From Clostridiales bacterium UBA5888 (GTDB lineage: Bacteria > Bacillota > Clostridia > Oscillospirales > Oscillospiraceae), in the NCBI GenBank assembly GCA_002431965.1, contig DJEW01000044.1:35104-65362 (forward strand): 30,259 nt of DNA. The letters are read 5' to 3'. The position numbers and the translations under genes were made by a program. The notes below the pieces were generated by a model that saw nothing but the letters and a program-made list of their open reading frames with translations, had not been told where the DNA came from and ran no database searches. Each line of letters opens with the position of its first letter. Position 1 is the stretch's first letter. Below are positions 24,801 to 30,259 of the stretch, one piece after another.

Positions 24801-25944
24801 TCATCCGCAGGGCGACCGCGGCGTGAGAACGCACTGCTCGGACGATCTTCTGTGGCTTGTATGGGCGCTGTGCGAGTATACGGAGAAGACCGGCGACTAC
24901 GGCATCTGCGACGAGACTGTGATATATCTCGCATCCGACCCGCTCGCACCGAATGAGCGCGACCGGTATGAGACTCCGTCCCGCGCTGCGGAGAGCGCAA
25001 GCGTCCTCGACCACGCGCAAAGAGCGCTTGAGCGCTGCATAGCCCGCGGCTTCGGCGCGCACTCGCTGCCCTACATCGGGCATGGCGACTGGAACGACGC
25101 GCTGGACGAGGTGGGCGGCGAGAGCGTGTGGCTGGCATGGTTTCTCGCGTCGAACGCCGCACGCTTTGCCGCGCTGCTGGAGCGGCTGGGGCGCGAGGGC
25201 GTGGCGCGCTTTGCCCGCTGCGCCGAGAAAGCGGCGCAGGCCGCCGACGGCGCATGGACCGGGCGCTGGTATGCGCGCGGGTATTTCGCCTCCGGCGAAG
25301 CGCTCGGCGGGGAAGAGCGCATCGACTCCGTCGCGCAGAGCTGGGCGGTGCTTAGCGGCGCTCTTCCCGGCAGCAACCGTCCCGGCATCGCCGTGGACTC
25401 CGCCGTGCGCCGTCTTGTTGAGCGCACGAATGGTCTGGTGCGGCTGTTCGCGCCGCCGTATTCTCCCGATGAGCGCCCGTCTCCGGGCTATATTGCAAGC
25501 TACGGCGAGGGCTTTCGAGAAAACGGCGGGCAGTATACCCACGGGGCGATATGGCTGGCTATGGCGTGCCTGCGTCTCGGCAGGACGGAGGACGGCTGGG
25601 ATATACTCTCGATGCTTCTGCCGGAAAACCACGATCTGACCCGGTACGGCGCAGAGCCCTTCGTCATCGCCGCCGACGTATATGCCGCCCCGGGGCACGA
25701 GGGTGAGGCGGGGTGGAGCTGGTACACCGGCTCTGCCGGGTGGTACTTCCGCGCCGTCACGGAGGAGCTGCTGGGGCTGCACCTTCGCGGCGGCAAGCTG
25801 ACCCTTGCCCCGCGTCTCCCGGCGGCTTTGCGCGTGTGCCGCGTCGTATGGACGGACTACTCCGGTGTCCGCCACGACATTGAGCTGACCCACGGCGGCG
25901 CTACCGTGGACGGCGAGCGCTACACCGGCGGCGAGATCGGCTGA
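18874..25944 (+). CDS. cgs: Cyclic beta-1,2-glucan synthase-type protein (GT84 + cyclisation domain + GH94)
   Basis: A 2356-residue membrane glycosyltransferase of the NdvB/Cgs type, which makes beta-1,2-glucan from UDP-glucose and closes it into rings. Order of parts: an N-terminal cytoplasmic region (1-270) with EWLLDNWYMIE, a helix pair (276-312), the GT84 domain with LDSDT (471-475) and HRWIRGDW (618-625), about six more helices (652-815), a glycoamylase-like middle domain (RRTSPTNIGLAL near 868-879, MAHHIGMS at 1182-1189), two beta-sandwich segments (about 1260-1510 and 1660-1850), and a GH94 (alpha/alpha)6 domain with catalytic Asp2075 in HGDWND. The middle domain is the known cyclising module (GH189 as I recall). 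At 2356 residues it is shorter than typical enzymes of about 2800. ATG 18874 follows AGAGGAAAG. The promoter is unclear. Ring product versus linear glucan is not provable here. Confidence 0.92.
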   Translation: MDTINSAIYIELPQLREYAASAARLLAPEGEGGGHGEARRLQRCCREIRRSHTEIARRYGAVPSPPAACEWLLDNWYMIEREYRSILPQIEGARRLRLCTDGVLAAALCRNMLLSGRGEVTEARFEAYMEGFQSVTALRRGELCLIPALLGAAVIECTAAVCREMRYAADTDDHAKRLEALFTTLRLLSVVDMEALIESADVTDRVLAGDPTGDYAGMDAGTKQAYLRRVEQLARRAGTEEHIYARALVRRAAKDRRHVGFYLFPERRRRGEGWYIGANVLLTLSAALAIGFHFKNAAAAALLLLPVSELVKSLVDYILLHVVQPKSLFRMDTQKGVPEAGRTICVISALLGAEASAGRLEELYFACRGEGAALSFALLADLPEAESAVTDADEELIRPAREAVMRLNRKYGGRFYLFTRPRRFDGERYVPHERKRGAIMELAKLLCDEESELEVTGEKDALGGTRYILTLDSDTRIYPGAAGELIGAMLHPLCRPVIDARTKVVTSGHAVIHPRIDTDLQSSCETDFALIFAGAGGSDPYGGLSGELYMDAFSSGGFAGKGVIDAHALLACTRGFPEGRVLSHDAPEGAYLRGAYMGDAEFSDRFPSRPLAYYKRLHRWIRGDWQNIPFIFAPGLGDIERWRLIDSLRRSLIAPATLAAICAGFFLPGTPITLAAWAALLALVTQLLFALAETTLNRRRGRERPRRYTRILTGAGGAIVQTFIRLWLLPYEAWISLTAAATALWRMAVTHRRLLQWQTAAEVRGDAGLWGHIRTMCFPVLLGMALLAFCPAVIGKSAGLMWLLSPAAAFALALPAQRGTELAENERRYLLGAAQRSFAYYESFFSPEDSFLPPDNFQEQPPVGLARRTSPTNIGLALAAHTAAADMGFITREACRAYTETLLGTLERMPRHMGHFYNWYDTATLLPLLPAYISTVDSGNMYAGLLTARQAMREYGDDALAARLDALMAEMDFAPLYDKARGLFHICYDTANERGAGGWYDLMASEAMLTSYIACAKGDVPVRHWRRLSRAQLQKDGYRGLASWTGTMFEYLMPELFLPVYRGSLLCESGKFCLYVQKKRVWAGKPWGISESAFYSLDSALNYRYKAHGCAALALKRGQDAEMVVSPYSSFLALVLDPEGSIRNLRHLEALGALGRWGFIEALDFTPSRCRSDSGEQVRCYMAHHIGMSVIAAANAACGGCIQRRFMSAPDMAAFSLLLQERVDGGGVIIRRDGADIPERAERRAVMRWQLRGGEEDRARHCCVLSNGAYNIFVSNTGVTRAACGGAAIYGGIPGLGAEGGISIRARIENEELTLLPCAAPVLWELEEECARITGRAEGLEWSCSVAAAYGDCGEGRAVTLCAERDMRVELELSFMPLLAPMADYMSHPAFWALGIYAEETDGMLTLRRVRRGGVGECWLCLAANTSLRFSADENGSLGWLSRPMVRAEAVLELKAGQAETVRFALCAGRERGECRRGAQRILVSGVNDRGNMVSAGAAHLGMTGEEVGAAMTMAEKLCPDRTQRAAGKQELWRYGISGELPVICCDGRALECEALLKRFCLLKSCGLNADLVYLTDEQGEYRQPVYRKVNEALMAFGLESLIGTDGGVHFAPMEAAAALISRAALTVGAERTLPPPPPWSPPGAPRRAECVPRRENDGGRFVFTCDGELPGRVWQHVLSNGSTGYIAADCGMGYMWFENAREMRITAPPADINGTEGSEALWCDTAGERVSLFAAGDGRRCRVCYAPGYASWEKDLGARRVKTTAFIPADTDARVFIIEGAAGLRLSWAVKPVMGAPDARAVRIEARGGALQCTNPESYLPGAEAVMVCSLPCETSCDYSPVTALITVLADDVTVLVCGCGSEEELRALCMPEAAFSALDSVRGGWGALVRRFELSSGVNVFDNYMNTWSVYQCIACRLDARASLYQSGGAIGFRDQLQDAVNMLLISPVYARERIIDCCRHQYAEGDVMHWWHRHPQGDRGVRTHCSDDLLWLVWALCEYTEKTGDYGICDETVIYLASDPLAPNERDRYETPSRAAESASVLDHAQRALERCIARGFGAHSLPYIGHGDWNDALDEVGGESVWLAWFLASNAARFAALLERLGREGVARFARCAEKAAQAADGAWTGRWYARGYFASGEALGGEERIDSVAQSWAVLSGALPGSNRPGIAVDSAVRRLVERTNGLVRLFAPPYSPDERPSPGYIASYGEGFRENGGQYTHGAIWLAMACLRLGRTEDGWDILSMLLPENHDLTRYGAEPFVIAADVYAAPGHEGEAGWSWYTGSAGWYFRAVTEELLGLHLRGGKLTLAPRLPAALRVCRVVWTDYSGVRHDIELTHGGATVDGERYTGGEIG

Positions 25945-25945
25945 G

Positions 25946-25963
25946 GCATTATGCGTCGCTGCC
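25946..25963 (-). repeat. Solo end of the palindromic element after the glucan synthase gene
   Basis: Read on the minus strand, GGCAGCGACGCATAATGC matches the left end of copy B at 17 of 18 positions. It begins one base after the glucan synthase stop codon (25942-25944). No matching right end is visible inside the gene, so it is a fragment or an independently captured end. Confidence 0.6.
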
Positions 25964-25997
25964 ATTTATATTTTGGCTATCTTTTTCTGCGCAGCAG

Positions 25998-26006
25998 TGT
26001 TATAAT
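25998..26006 (+). promoter_or_regulatory. Extended -10 promoter of the M16-lgt operon
   Basis: TGTTATAAT is a perfect extended -10 (TGnTATAAT). There is no good -35 at standard spacing. It lies 40 nt before the first M16 start codon. Confidence 0.6.
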
Positions 26007-26046
26007 ATAGAATATAAAAATGACAGAATCACAGCGGAGGTGCTTC

Positions 26047-27363
26047 ATGGACTTTTCACAGAAAGAAATATTGCCCGGCGTATCTTTGACCTGCCTGCGC
26101 TCCGACAAGTTCAAGACCGCGTGTCTGAGCATATCCCTGCTGTCCCAGCTTGACCGCGAGACCGCCTCCATGAACGCGCTCATCCCGTTCGTGCTGCGCC
26201 GCGGAACGACCGCATACCCCGACATGGAGAGTCTGTCCCGCCGCCTTGACGAGCTTTACGGCACGGCGATAGAGCCGGTCGTGCGCCGCGTGGGTGAAAT
26301 ACAGTGCACGGGGCTTTATGCCAGCATCCCGGAGGGCGAATTTTTGCCAGGCGGGCAGAATGTGCTGCACGACGCGGCAATGCTGGCAGGGCAGCTGCTG
26401 CTCGACCCCGTGACGCGCGGCGGGCTTTTCCTGCCAGGCTACGTTGACAGCGAGCGCGGCAAGCTCTGCGAGCTTATCCGCAGCCGCATCAATGACAAGC
26501 GCGGCTATGCCGTTATCCGCTGCATCGAGGAAATGTGCTGCTATGAGCCTTACGCCGTCGGACGTTACGGCTCGGCAGACGACTGCGAGGGCATCAATTA
26601 CAAAAAGCTCACCCGGCGCTACCGCACACTTTTGCAGACAAGCCCCATAGAAATCTTCTACTGCGGACGCGCCGATGCCAAAAGCGTTGAGCGCACTTTG
26701 CGCGATGCGCTCGCCACGCTGCCCCGCGGCGAGATAGATTACGACATCGGCACGGATGTACGCATGAACTCCGTTGAGGCAGAGCCGCGCTATGTTGAGG
26801 AGGCAATGAACGTCACACAGGGTAAGCTTTCGATAGGCTTCCGCCTCGGAGAGGCGATGGAAGAGCCGGACATGGCGGCGCTGTCGGTCTTCAACGCCGT
26901 CTATGGCGGAGGCACCGCCTCAAAGCTCTTTGTCAACGTGCGCGAGCGTCTTCAGCTATGCTATTACGCCAACTCCGCCATTGACCTGCACAAGGGCATC
27001 ATGCTCGTCTCCTCCGGGATTGAGTTTGACAAATTCGATCAAGCGAAGGCGGAGATACTTGCCCAGCTGGACGAAATACGGAAGGGCAACATCACCGATA
27101 AGGAGCTGAACGCCGCAAAGGCGGGCATCGCCTCAATGCTGCGCTCGGGCATGGACAGTCAGGGCGAGCTGGAGGGCTTCTACCTTTCGCAGGCGCTCGC
27201 AGGACTTGATTACGGGCCGCTGGAGCTTGCAGAGCTTGTGGAGAATGTAACGAAAGACGACGTACAGGATATTGCGCGCGGCGTTGAGTGCGATCTTGTA
27301 TACTTTTTGACCGGAAGCGGCGAGGATTCGGATGAGGAGGATGAGAACGATGCAGAAAACTGA
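26047..27363 (+). CDS. M16-family peptidase-like protein without zinc site (YmfF-like partner subunit)
   Basis: A 438-residue protein with the two-lobe M16B fold (about 1-210 and 215-430). The place where HxxEH should stand reads FVLRRGTTAYPDMESLSRRLDELYG, so the zinc ligands are absent. In two-subunit M16B peptidases one subunit is catalytic and the other supplies substrate contacts; the zinc-bearing partner is encoded immediately downstream, overlapping by 14 nt. ATG 26047 follows GGAGG by 6 nt and is preferred over the ATG at 26020, which lacks a binding site. The C-terminus is an acidic tail (SGEDSDEEDENDAEN). No signal peptide, so it is cytoplasmic. The substrate is unknown; B. subtilis YmfF/YmfH is the closest arrangement I recall. 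Confidence 0.88.
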   Translation: MDFSQKEILPGVSLTCLRSDKFKTACLSISLLSQLDRETASMNALIPFVLRRGTTAYPDMESLSRRLDELYGTAIEPVVRRVGEIQCTGLYASIPEGEFLPGGQNVLHDAAMLAGQLLLDPVTRGGLFLPGYVDSERGKLCELIRSRINDKRGYAVIRCIEEMCCYEPYAVGRYGSADDCEGINYKKLTRRYRTLLQTSPIEIFYCGRADAKSVERTLRDALATLPRGEIDYDIGTDVRMNSVEAEPRYVEEAMNVTQGKLSIGFRLGEAMEEPDMAALSVFNAVYGGGTASKLFVNVRERLQLCYYANSAIDLHKGIMLVSSGIEFDKFDQAKAEILAQLDEIRKGNITDKELNAAKAGIASMLRSGMDSQGELEGFYLSQALAGLDYGPLELAELVENVTKDDVQDIARGVECDLVYFLTGSGEDSDEEDENDAEN

Positions 27364-28624
27364 GTACAAAAACATCGGCGAGACGCTCTATGCCTCCACG
27401 CTCCCCAACGGTCTGCGCGTGCGGGTGCTGCCCAAGCCCGGCTTCAGCAGCTTTTATGCCGTTTTTGCCGTGAACTACGGCGGTGCGCACCGCGCGTTCA
27501 CGCTCGACGGCAGGCATATCGACACGCCCGCGGGCGTTGCTCATTTTCTTGAGCACAAGATGTTCGACCTGCCCGGCGGGGACGACGCGCTCAATATACT
27601 CACCGCGAACGGCGCCGACCCCAACGCCTTTACTTCCAGCGGCATGACCGCCTATTATTTTGAATGCACGGAGAATTTTGAGCAGAATCTCCGGATGCTG
27701 CTGCACTTTGTCTCCACGCCGTACTTCACGCCCGAGACCGTGCAGAAGGAGCAGGGCATCATCGCGCAGGAAATACGCATGGGCGAGGACAACCCCGGCG
27801 TAGTGCTGTACTATGATCTGCTGCACATGCTCTACAGCTCCCACCCGATCCGCGACCAGGTCGCCGGAACGGTGGAGAGCATCGCCGAGATCACGCACAA
27901 AACGCTTTATGAATGCCACCGCGCGTTTTACTCCGGCGCAAACATGGTGCTGTGCATTGCGGGCGACGTTGATCCGGAGCGCATGTCCGCCATCGCCTTT
28001 GAGGAGCTTCCCTCCGCGCACACGACGGCGCCCTCGGCGGAGCTGCCGGACGACGGCGAGCTGCCGCAGGCGCAGTATCGGCGCACGGAAATGCCTGTTT
28101 CCGCGCCGCAGTTTCTGATCGGGGCGAAGTTCCGTCCGGAGACCGGCGGCGCTGCGGCGCTGCGCCAGCGGCTCGTCTCGATGCTGGTCATGCGCCTTCT
28201 GTGCGGCTATTCCTCCCCGTTCTATGCGCGGCTCTATGCCGAGGGGCTTCTCAACCGCGATTTCGACTATGAAGTCGATTTCTCCGCCGGCACAGCCACC
28301 GTTATCATCGGCGGCGAGAGCGCAGAGCCTGAGCGCGTGCGTGACGAGTTTATACGTGAGACAGAGCGCATCGGGCGCGAAGGCTTCGACGCGGATGCTT
28401 TCGAGCGCGCCAAGCGCGCCTCGCTCGGCGCGCGGCTGCGCGGCCTGGAGGATTTTGACAACGTGTGCCTCTCCATTGCGGAGGGCGTGTTCGGCGGGTA
28501 CGACGCGCTGTCTTCGGCAGCAATGCTGGAGACCGTGACGAAGACTGAGTGCGAGAGCTTCATGCGCGAGAAACTCGCCGCGGAGCGCCTGGCGCTCGCG
28601 GTTATCGCGCCGGGAAAGGAGTGA
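27350..28624 (+). CDS. M16-family zinc metallopeptidase, catalytic subunit (YmfH-like)
   Basis: A 424-residue M16B peptidase with an intact inverted zinc motif HFLEH (His65, Glu68, His69) and the downstream acidic ligand region QEIRMGEDNP (140-149). The second lobe (about 215-420) includes LLCGYSSPFYARLYAEGLLN, typical of the family. These enzymes form a closed chamber that degrades peptides. Two other in-frame ATGs (27332, 27341) overlap the AGGAGG at 27335-27340, and ATG 27350 has the proper spacing. It overlaps the previous M16 gene by 14 nt, so the pair is translationally coupled, which supports a heterodimer. lgt follows 6 nt later. The substrate is unknown. Confidence 0.92.
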   Translation: MQKTEYKNIGETLYASTLPNGLRVRVLPKPGFSSFYAVFAVNYGGAHRAFTLDGRHIDTPAGVAHFLEHKMFDLPGGDDALNILTANGADPNAFTSSGMTAYYFECTENFEQNLRMLLHFVSTPYFTPETVQKEQGIIAQEIRMGEDNPGVVLYYDLLHMLYSSHPIRDQVAGTVESIAEITHKTLYECHRAFYSGANMVLCIAGDVDPERMSAIAFEELPSAHTTAPSAELPDDGELPQAQYRRTEMPVSAPQFLIGAKFRPETGGAAALRQRLVSMLVMRLLCGYSSPFYARLYAEGLLNRDFDYEVDFSAGTATVIIGGESAEPERVRDEFIRETERIGREGFDADAFERAKRASLGARLRGLEDFDNVCLSIAEGVFGGYDALSSAAMLETVTKTECESFMREKLAAERLALAVIAPGKE

Positions 28625-28630
28625 AGTGTC

Positions 28631-29578
28631 ATGACAGACAATGTTATCCAGACCATCCAGCGCGATTCGGTCATCAGCTTCCCCATGCTTGGGAACTTAC
28701 AGCTCGACCCGCCGTCATACATCACGGTGTTCGGGCGGAACATATACTTTTACGGCATACTCATCGCCGTCGGCTTTCTTCTCGCCATACTCGTCTGCAC
28801 ACGCATCTCCAAGCGCTTCGGCATAAAGGAGGACGATCTTTACGATGTGTTCCTCTGGCTGATCCCGATGTCCATTGTGGGCGCACGGCTGTATTTTGTG
28901 CTCTTCAAGCTTGACTACTACCTCGCCCATCCTGCACAGATCTTCGCACTGCGCGAGGGCGGACTCGCCATCTACGGCGGCGTTATCGCCGGGCTTCTCG
29001 TGATATACTTTGTCTCGCGCCGCAAAAAGATACCTCTGGGGGCAATGCTCGACGTCATCGTGTTCGGGCTGCTCATCGGGCAGATAATCGGGCGCTGGGG
29101 CAACTTCTTCAATCGCGAAGCGTTCGGCGCGGAGACCGCCGTGTTCTGCCGCATGGGGCTGACCTCCCCCGACGGAACGACCATTTATGTCCATCCGACT
29201 TTTCTTTATGAAAGTCTTTGGAATCTCGCCTGTCTCATTTTCCTTGCCGTGTTTGTCAAGCGCGGCAGGCGCAGGTATGACGGGCAATGCATACTTATTT
29301 ATTTCTTCTGGTACGGTATCGGCAGGACCTGGATAGAGGGTCTGCGCACCGACAGCCTCTACATAGGCTCGACCGGTATCCGCGTGTCGCAGCTGCTGTC
29401 GGCGGTGCTTGCGCTTGCGGCGCTCGCCGCGCTCATCGTTCAGAGCCGGCGCAAGCATCCGCCCGAGGCGCTGTATGTCAACCGTGCCGCGGCTGTCGGC
29501 AGCGGCAGCGCGGCAGACAGCACGGCTGCGGGCACGAAAAGCAGTGAACAAACCAACAACGAAGACGGAGGTAACTGA
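28631..29578 (+). CDS. lgt: Prolipoprotein diacylglyceryl transferase
   Basis: A 315-residue integral membrane enzyme that transfers diacylglycerol from phosphatidylglycerol to the lipobox cysteine of prolipoproteins. Signatures are GGLAIYGGVIAGLL (110-123), IGRWGNFFNREAFG (153-166, with the conserved Arg and Asn), HPTFLYES (188-195) and GRTWIEGLRTDSLYIG. Seven membrane helices are plausible. The last ~45 residues are a soluble Ala/Ser/Thr-rich tail beyond the usual end. AAAGGAG lies 8 nt before the ATG, inside the end of the M16 gene, so it is part of that operon. The solute-binding lipoprotein at 5650-6969 is one expected client. Confidence 0.95.
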   Translation: MTDNVIQTIQRDSVISFPMLGNLQLDPPSYITVFGRNIYFYGILIAVGFLLAILVCTRISKRFGIKEDDLYDVFLWLIPMSIVGARLYFVLFKLDYYLAHPAQIFALREGGLAIYGGVIAGLLVIYFVSRRKKIPLGAMLDVIVFGLLIGQIIGRWGNFFNREAFGAETAVFCRMGLTSPDGTTIYVHPTFLYESLWNLACLIFLAVFVKRGRRRYDGQCILIYFFWYGIGRTWIEGLRTDSLYIGSTGIRVSQLLSAVLALAALAALIVQSRRKHPPEALYVNRAAAVGSGSAADSTAAGTKSSEQTNNEDGGN

Positions 29579-29580
29579 AA

Positions 29581-30039
29581 ATGGCAGATTATAAGGACAT
29601 CATCACAGGCACCATTAAAAATCTTGCGGGCAAAGCAAAGGACTTTGCCGAGAGCAGCACCGTGCGCGGCATATACGAACACGGCGCAGAACGCGCGAAG
29701 GCTTACGGAGCCATCGCCAAGCTCACGCTGCAGATCTCCGGCGACACCGAGGAGCTCAGACGCGCGTACACCGAGATCGGCAAGCTCTATTTCGAGCAGG
29801 CGCGTGAAAACCCGGAGGGCTTCTTTGCGCCTCTCTTCGCCCAGGTCGAGGAGATCAACGCGCGCATTCACGCCAGCGAGGGCGCCATTGCCGACATAAA
29901 GGCACAGATCGAGGCCGAGAACGCCGACAGCGACGGCATCGACGTTGAGTTCGGCGATTTTGACGACGTGGTCAACAGCACCGCGGCCGACGGCGCCGGC
30001 ACGGACGGCGCTCACGCTGTGGATAAGAACAAGGAATAG
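29581..30039 (+). CDS. Small coiled-coil protein of the Clostridia type, without C-terminal zinc ribbon
   Basis: A 152-residue cytoplasmic protein. Residues 1-115 are helical, with KLTLQISGDTEELRRAYTEI then GKLYFEQ and IHASEGAIADIKAQIEAE. This layout matches small Clostridia proteins of unknown function in which a coiled coil is usually followed by a CxxC zinc ribbon. Here no Cys is present, and the end is an acidic, Ala/Gly-rich tail (about 116-152). It starts 2 nt after the lgt stop; GGAGGT (29567-29572) lies inside lgt, so translation is coupled to lgt. Function is unknown; a link to lipoprotein or membrane processes is inferred only from the operon. Confidence 0.75.
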   Translation: MADYKDIITGTIKNLAGKAKDFAESSTVRGIYEHGAERAKAYGAIAKLTLQISGDTEELRRAYTEIGKLYFEQARENPEGFFAPLFAQVEEINARIHASEGAIADIKAQIEAENADSDGIDVEFGDFDDVVNSTAADGAGTDGAHAVDKNKE

Positions 30040-30067
30040 ATCCGCGGCGCGTACATAAGGCTGCGCA

Positions 30068-30108
30068 ATGCCCTGCATCGGCGGATACTATCCGCCGATG
30101 CAGGGCAT
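30068..30108. repeat. Perfect 20-bp inverted repeat with 1-nt centre
   Basis: ATGCCCTGCATCGGCGGATA (30068-30087), C, then its exact reverse complement (30089-30108). It lies 28 nt after the coiled-coil gene. No U tract follows on the plus strand (CTGCGTGCC), so it is an atypical terminator, an RNA-stabilising hairpin or another palindromic repeat. The AAGGCTGCGCAATGC just before it resembles the ends of the copy A/B element. Confidence 0.7.
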
Positions 30109-30167
30109 CTGCGTGCCGGTCAGCACGATATTTTCCCGTGCGAATTTGTCTGCGTGTAGGTTAGTCA

Positions 30168-30259
30168 ATGATGAGTTACACATTAGGAAAAGAAAAAAGG
30201 ACATCGCTGGGAGACTTCCAGTTGAGCGGACGCATGGGGAAATTATTATATTCCCGTTG
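30168..30259 (+). CDS. Possible start of an unidentified gene (cut by window edge)
   Basis: An open frame begins MMSYTLGKEKRTSLGDF and stays open to the window end (30 codons). The ribosome binding site is poor (TAGG at about 30157-30160) and I recognise no family. The stretch is AT-richer than the neighbouring genes, so it may be intergenic. Confidence 0.25.
   Translation, partial: MMSYTLGKEKRTSLGDFQLSGRMGKLLYSR

Noticed and set aside
24481..25965. A 494-codon minus-strand frame opposite the GH94 domain.
   Set aside because: The plus strand there encodes clear GH94 motifs (HGDWND). Long antisense frames are expected in GC-rich coding sequence.

Overview
The window looks like chromosome from a GC-rich, endospore-forming member of the Clostridia, probably a gut Oscillospirales-type lineage. 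The support is spoIIE, the ylxM-ffh-rpsP-khpA block, Firmicutes-type AGGAGG ribosome binding sites, sigma-A promoters with near-consensus -35/-10 boxes, and a high GC third codon position in nearly every gene. No phage, plasmid, CRISPR array, tRNA or rRNA was seen. The lineage is an inference from gene content, not from a marker comparison.

Layout. 1-2.6 kb: the 5' end of an NADP-type glutamate dehydrogenase gene (minus) is divergent from galM (aldose 1-epimerase), followed by a monofunctional peptidoglycan transglycosylase. 2.6-5.6 kb: two MATE exporters in tandem behind a perfect-consensus promoter. 5.6-9.6 kb (minus): an operon of patatin-like lipase, phosphohexomutase and a sugar-type solute-binding lipoprotein. 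9.6-13.3 kb: a secreted CAP-domain protein converges on spoIIE plus a small membrane protein translationally coupled to it. 13.4-16 kb: moaC, a Dabb-domain protein and a third MATE exporter. 16-18.8 kb: a possible small RNA, then (minus) ylxM-ffh-rpsP-khpA. 18.9-25.9 kb: one 2356-codon gene for a cyclic beta-1,2-glucan synthase-type protein (GT84, middle cyclisation/glycoamylase-like and GH94 modules). 26-30 kb: an operon of two M16 peptidase-like proteins (one with the zinc motif, one without), lgt, and a small coiled-coil protein. The last 220 bases hold a 20-bp perfect inverted repeat and possibly the start of another gene.

How the genes may work together. Several products act at the cell surface: transglycosylase, Lgt (which lipidates proteins such as the solute-binding lipoprotein here), the glucan synthase, the CAP protein and the MATE exporters. 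galM, the phosphohexomutase and the solute-binding protein fit hexose uptake and flow towards hexose-1-phosphate, the precursor of the UDP-glucose a glucan synthase uses; that link is inference.

The least ordinary signal is a family of short palindromic elements with GGCAGCrCCGC ends and TTAA-like borders. Two complete copies (159 and 70 bp) lie at 10402-10560 and 16838-16907. End-like sequences also lie on both sides of the glucan synthase gene, in inverted orientation. One copy appears to form most of the 5' leader of rpsP. I saw no clear new multi-gene defence or mobile system.
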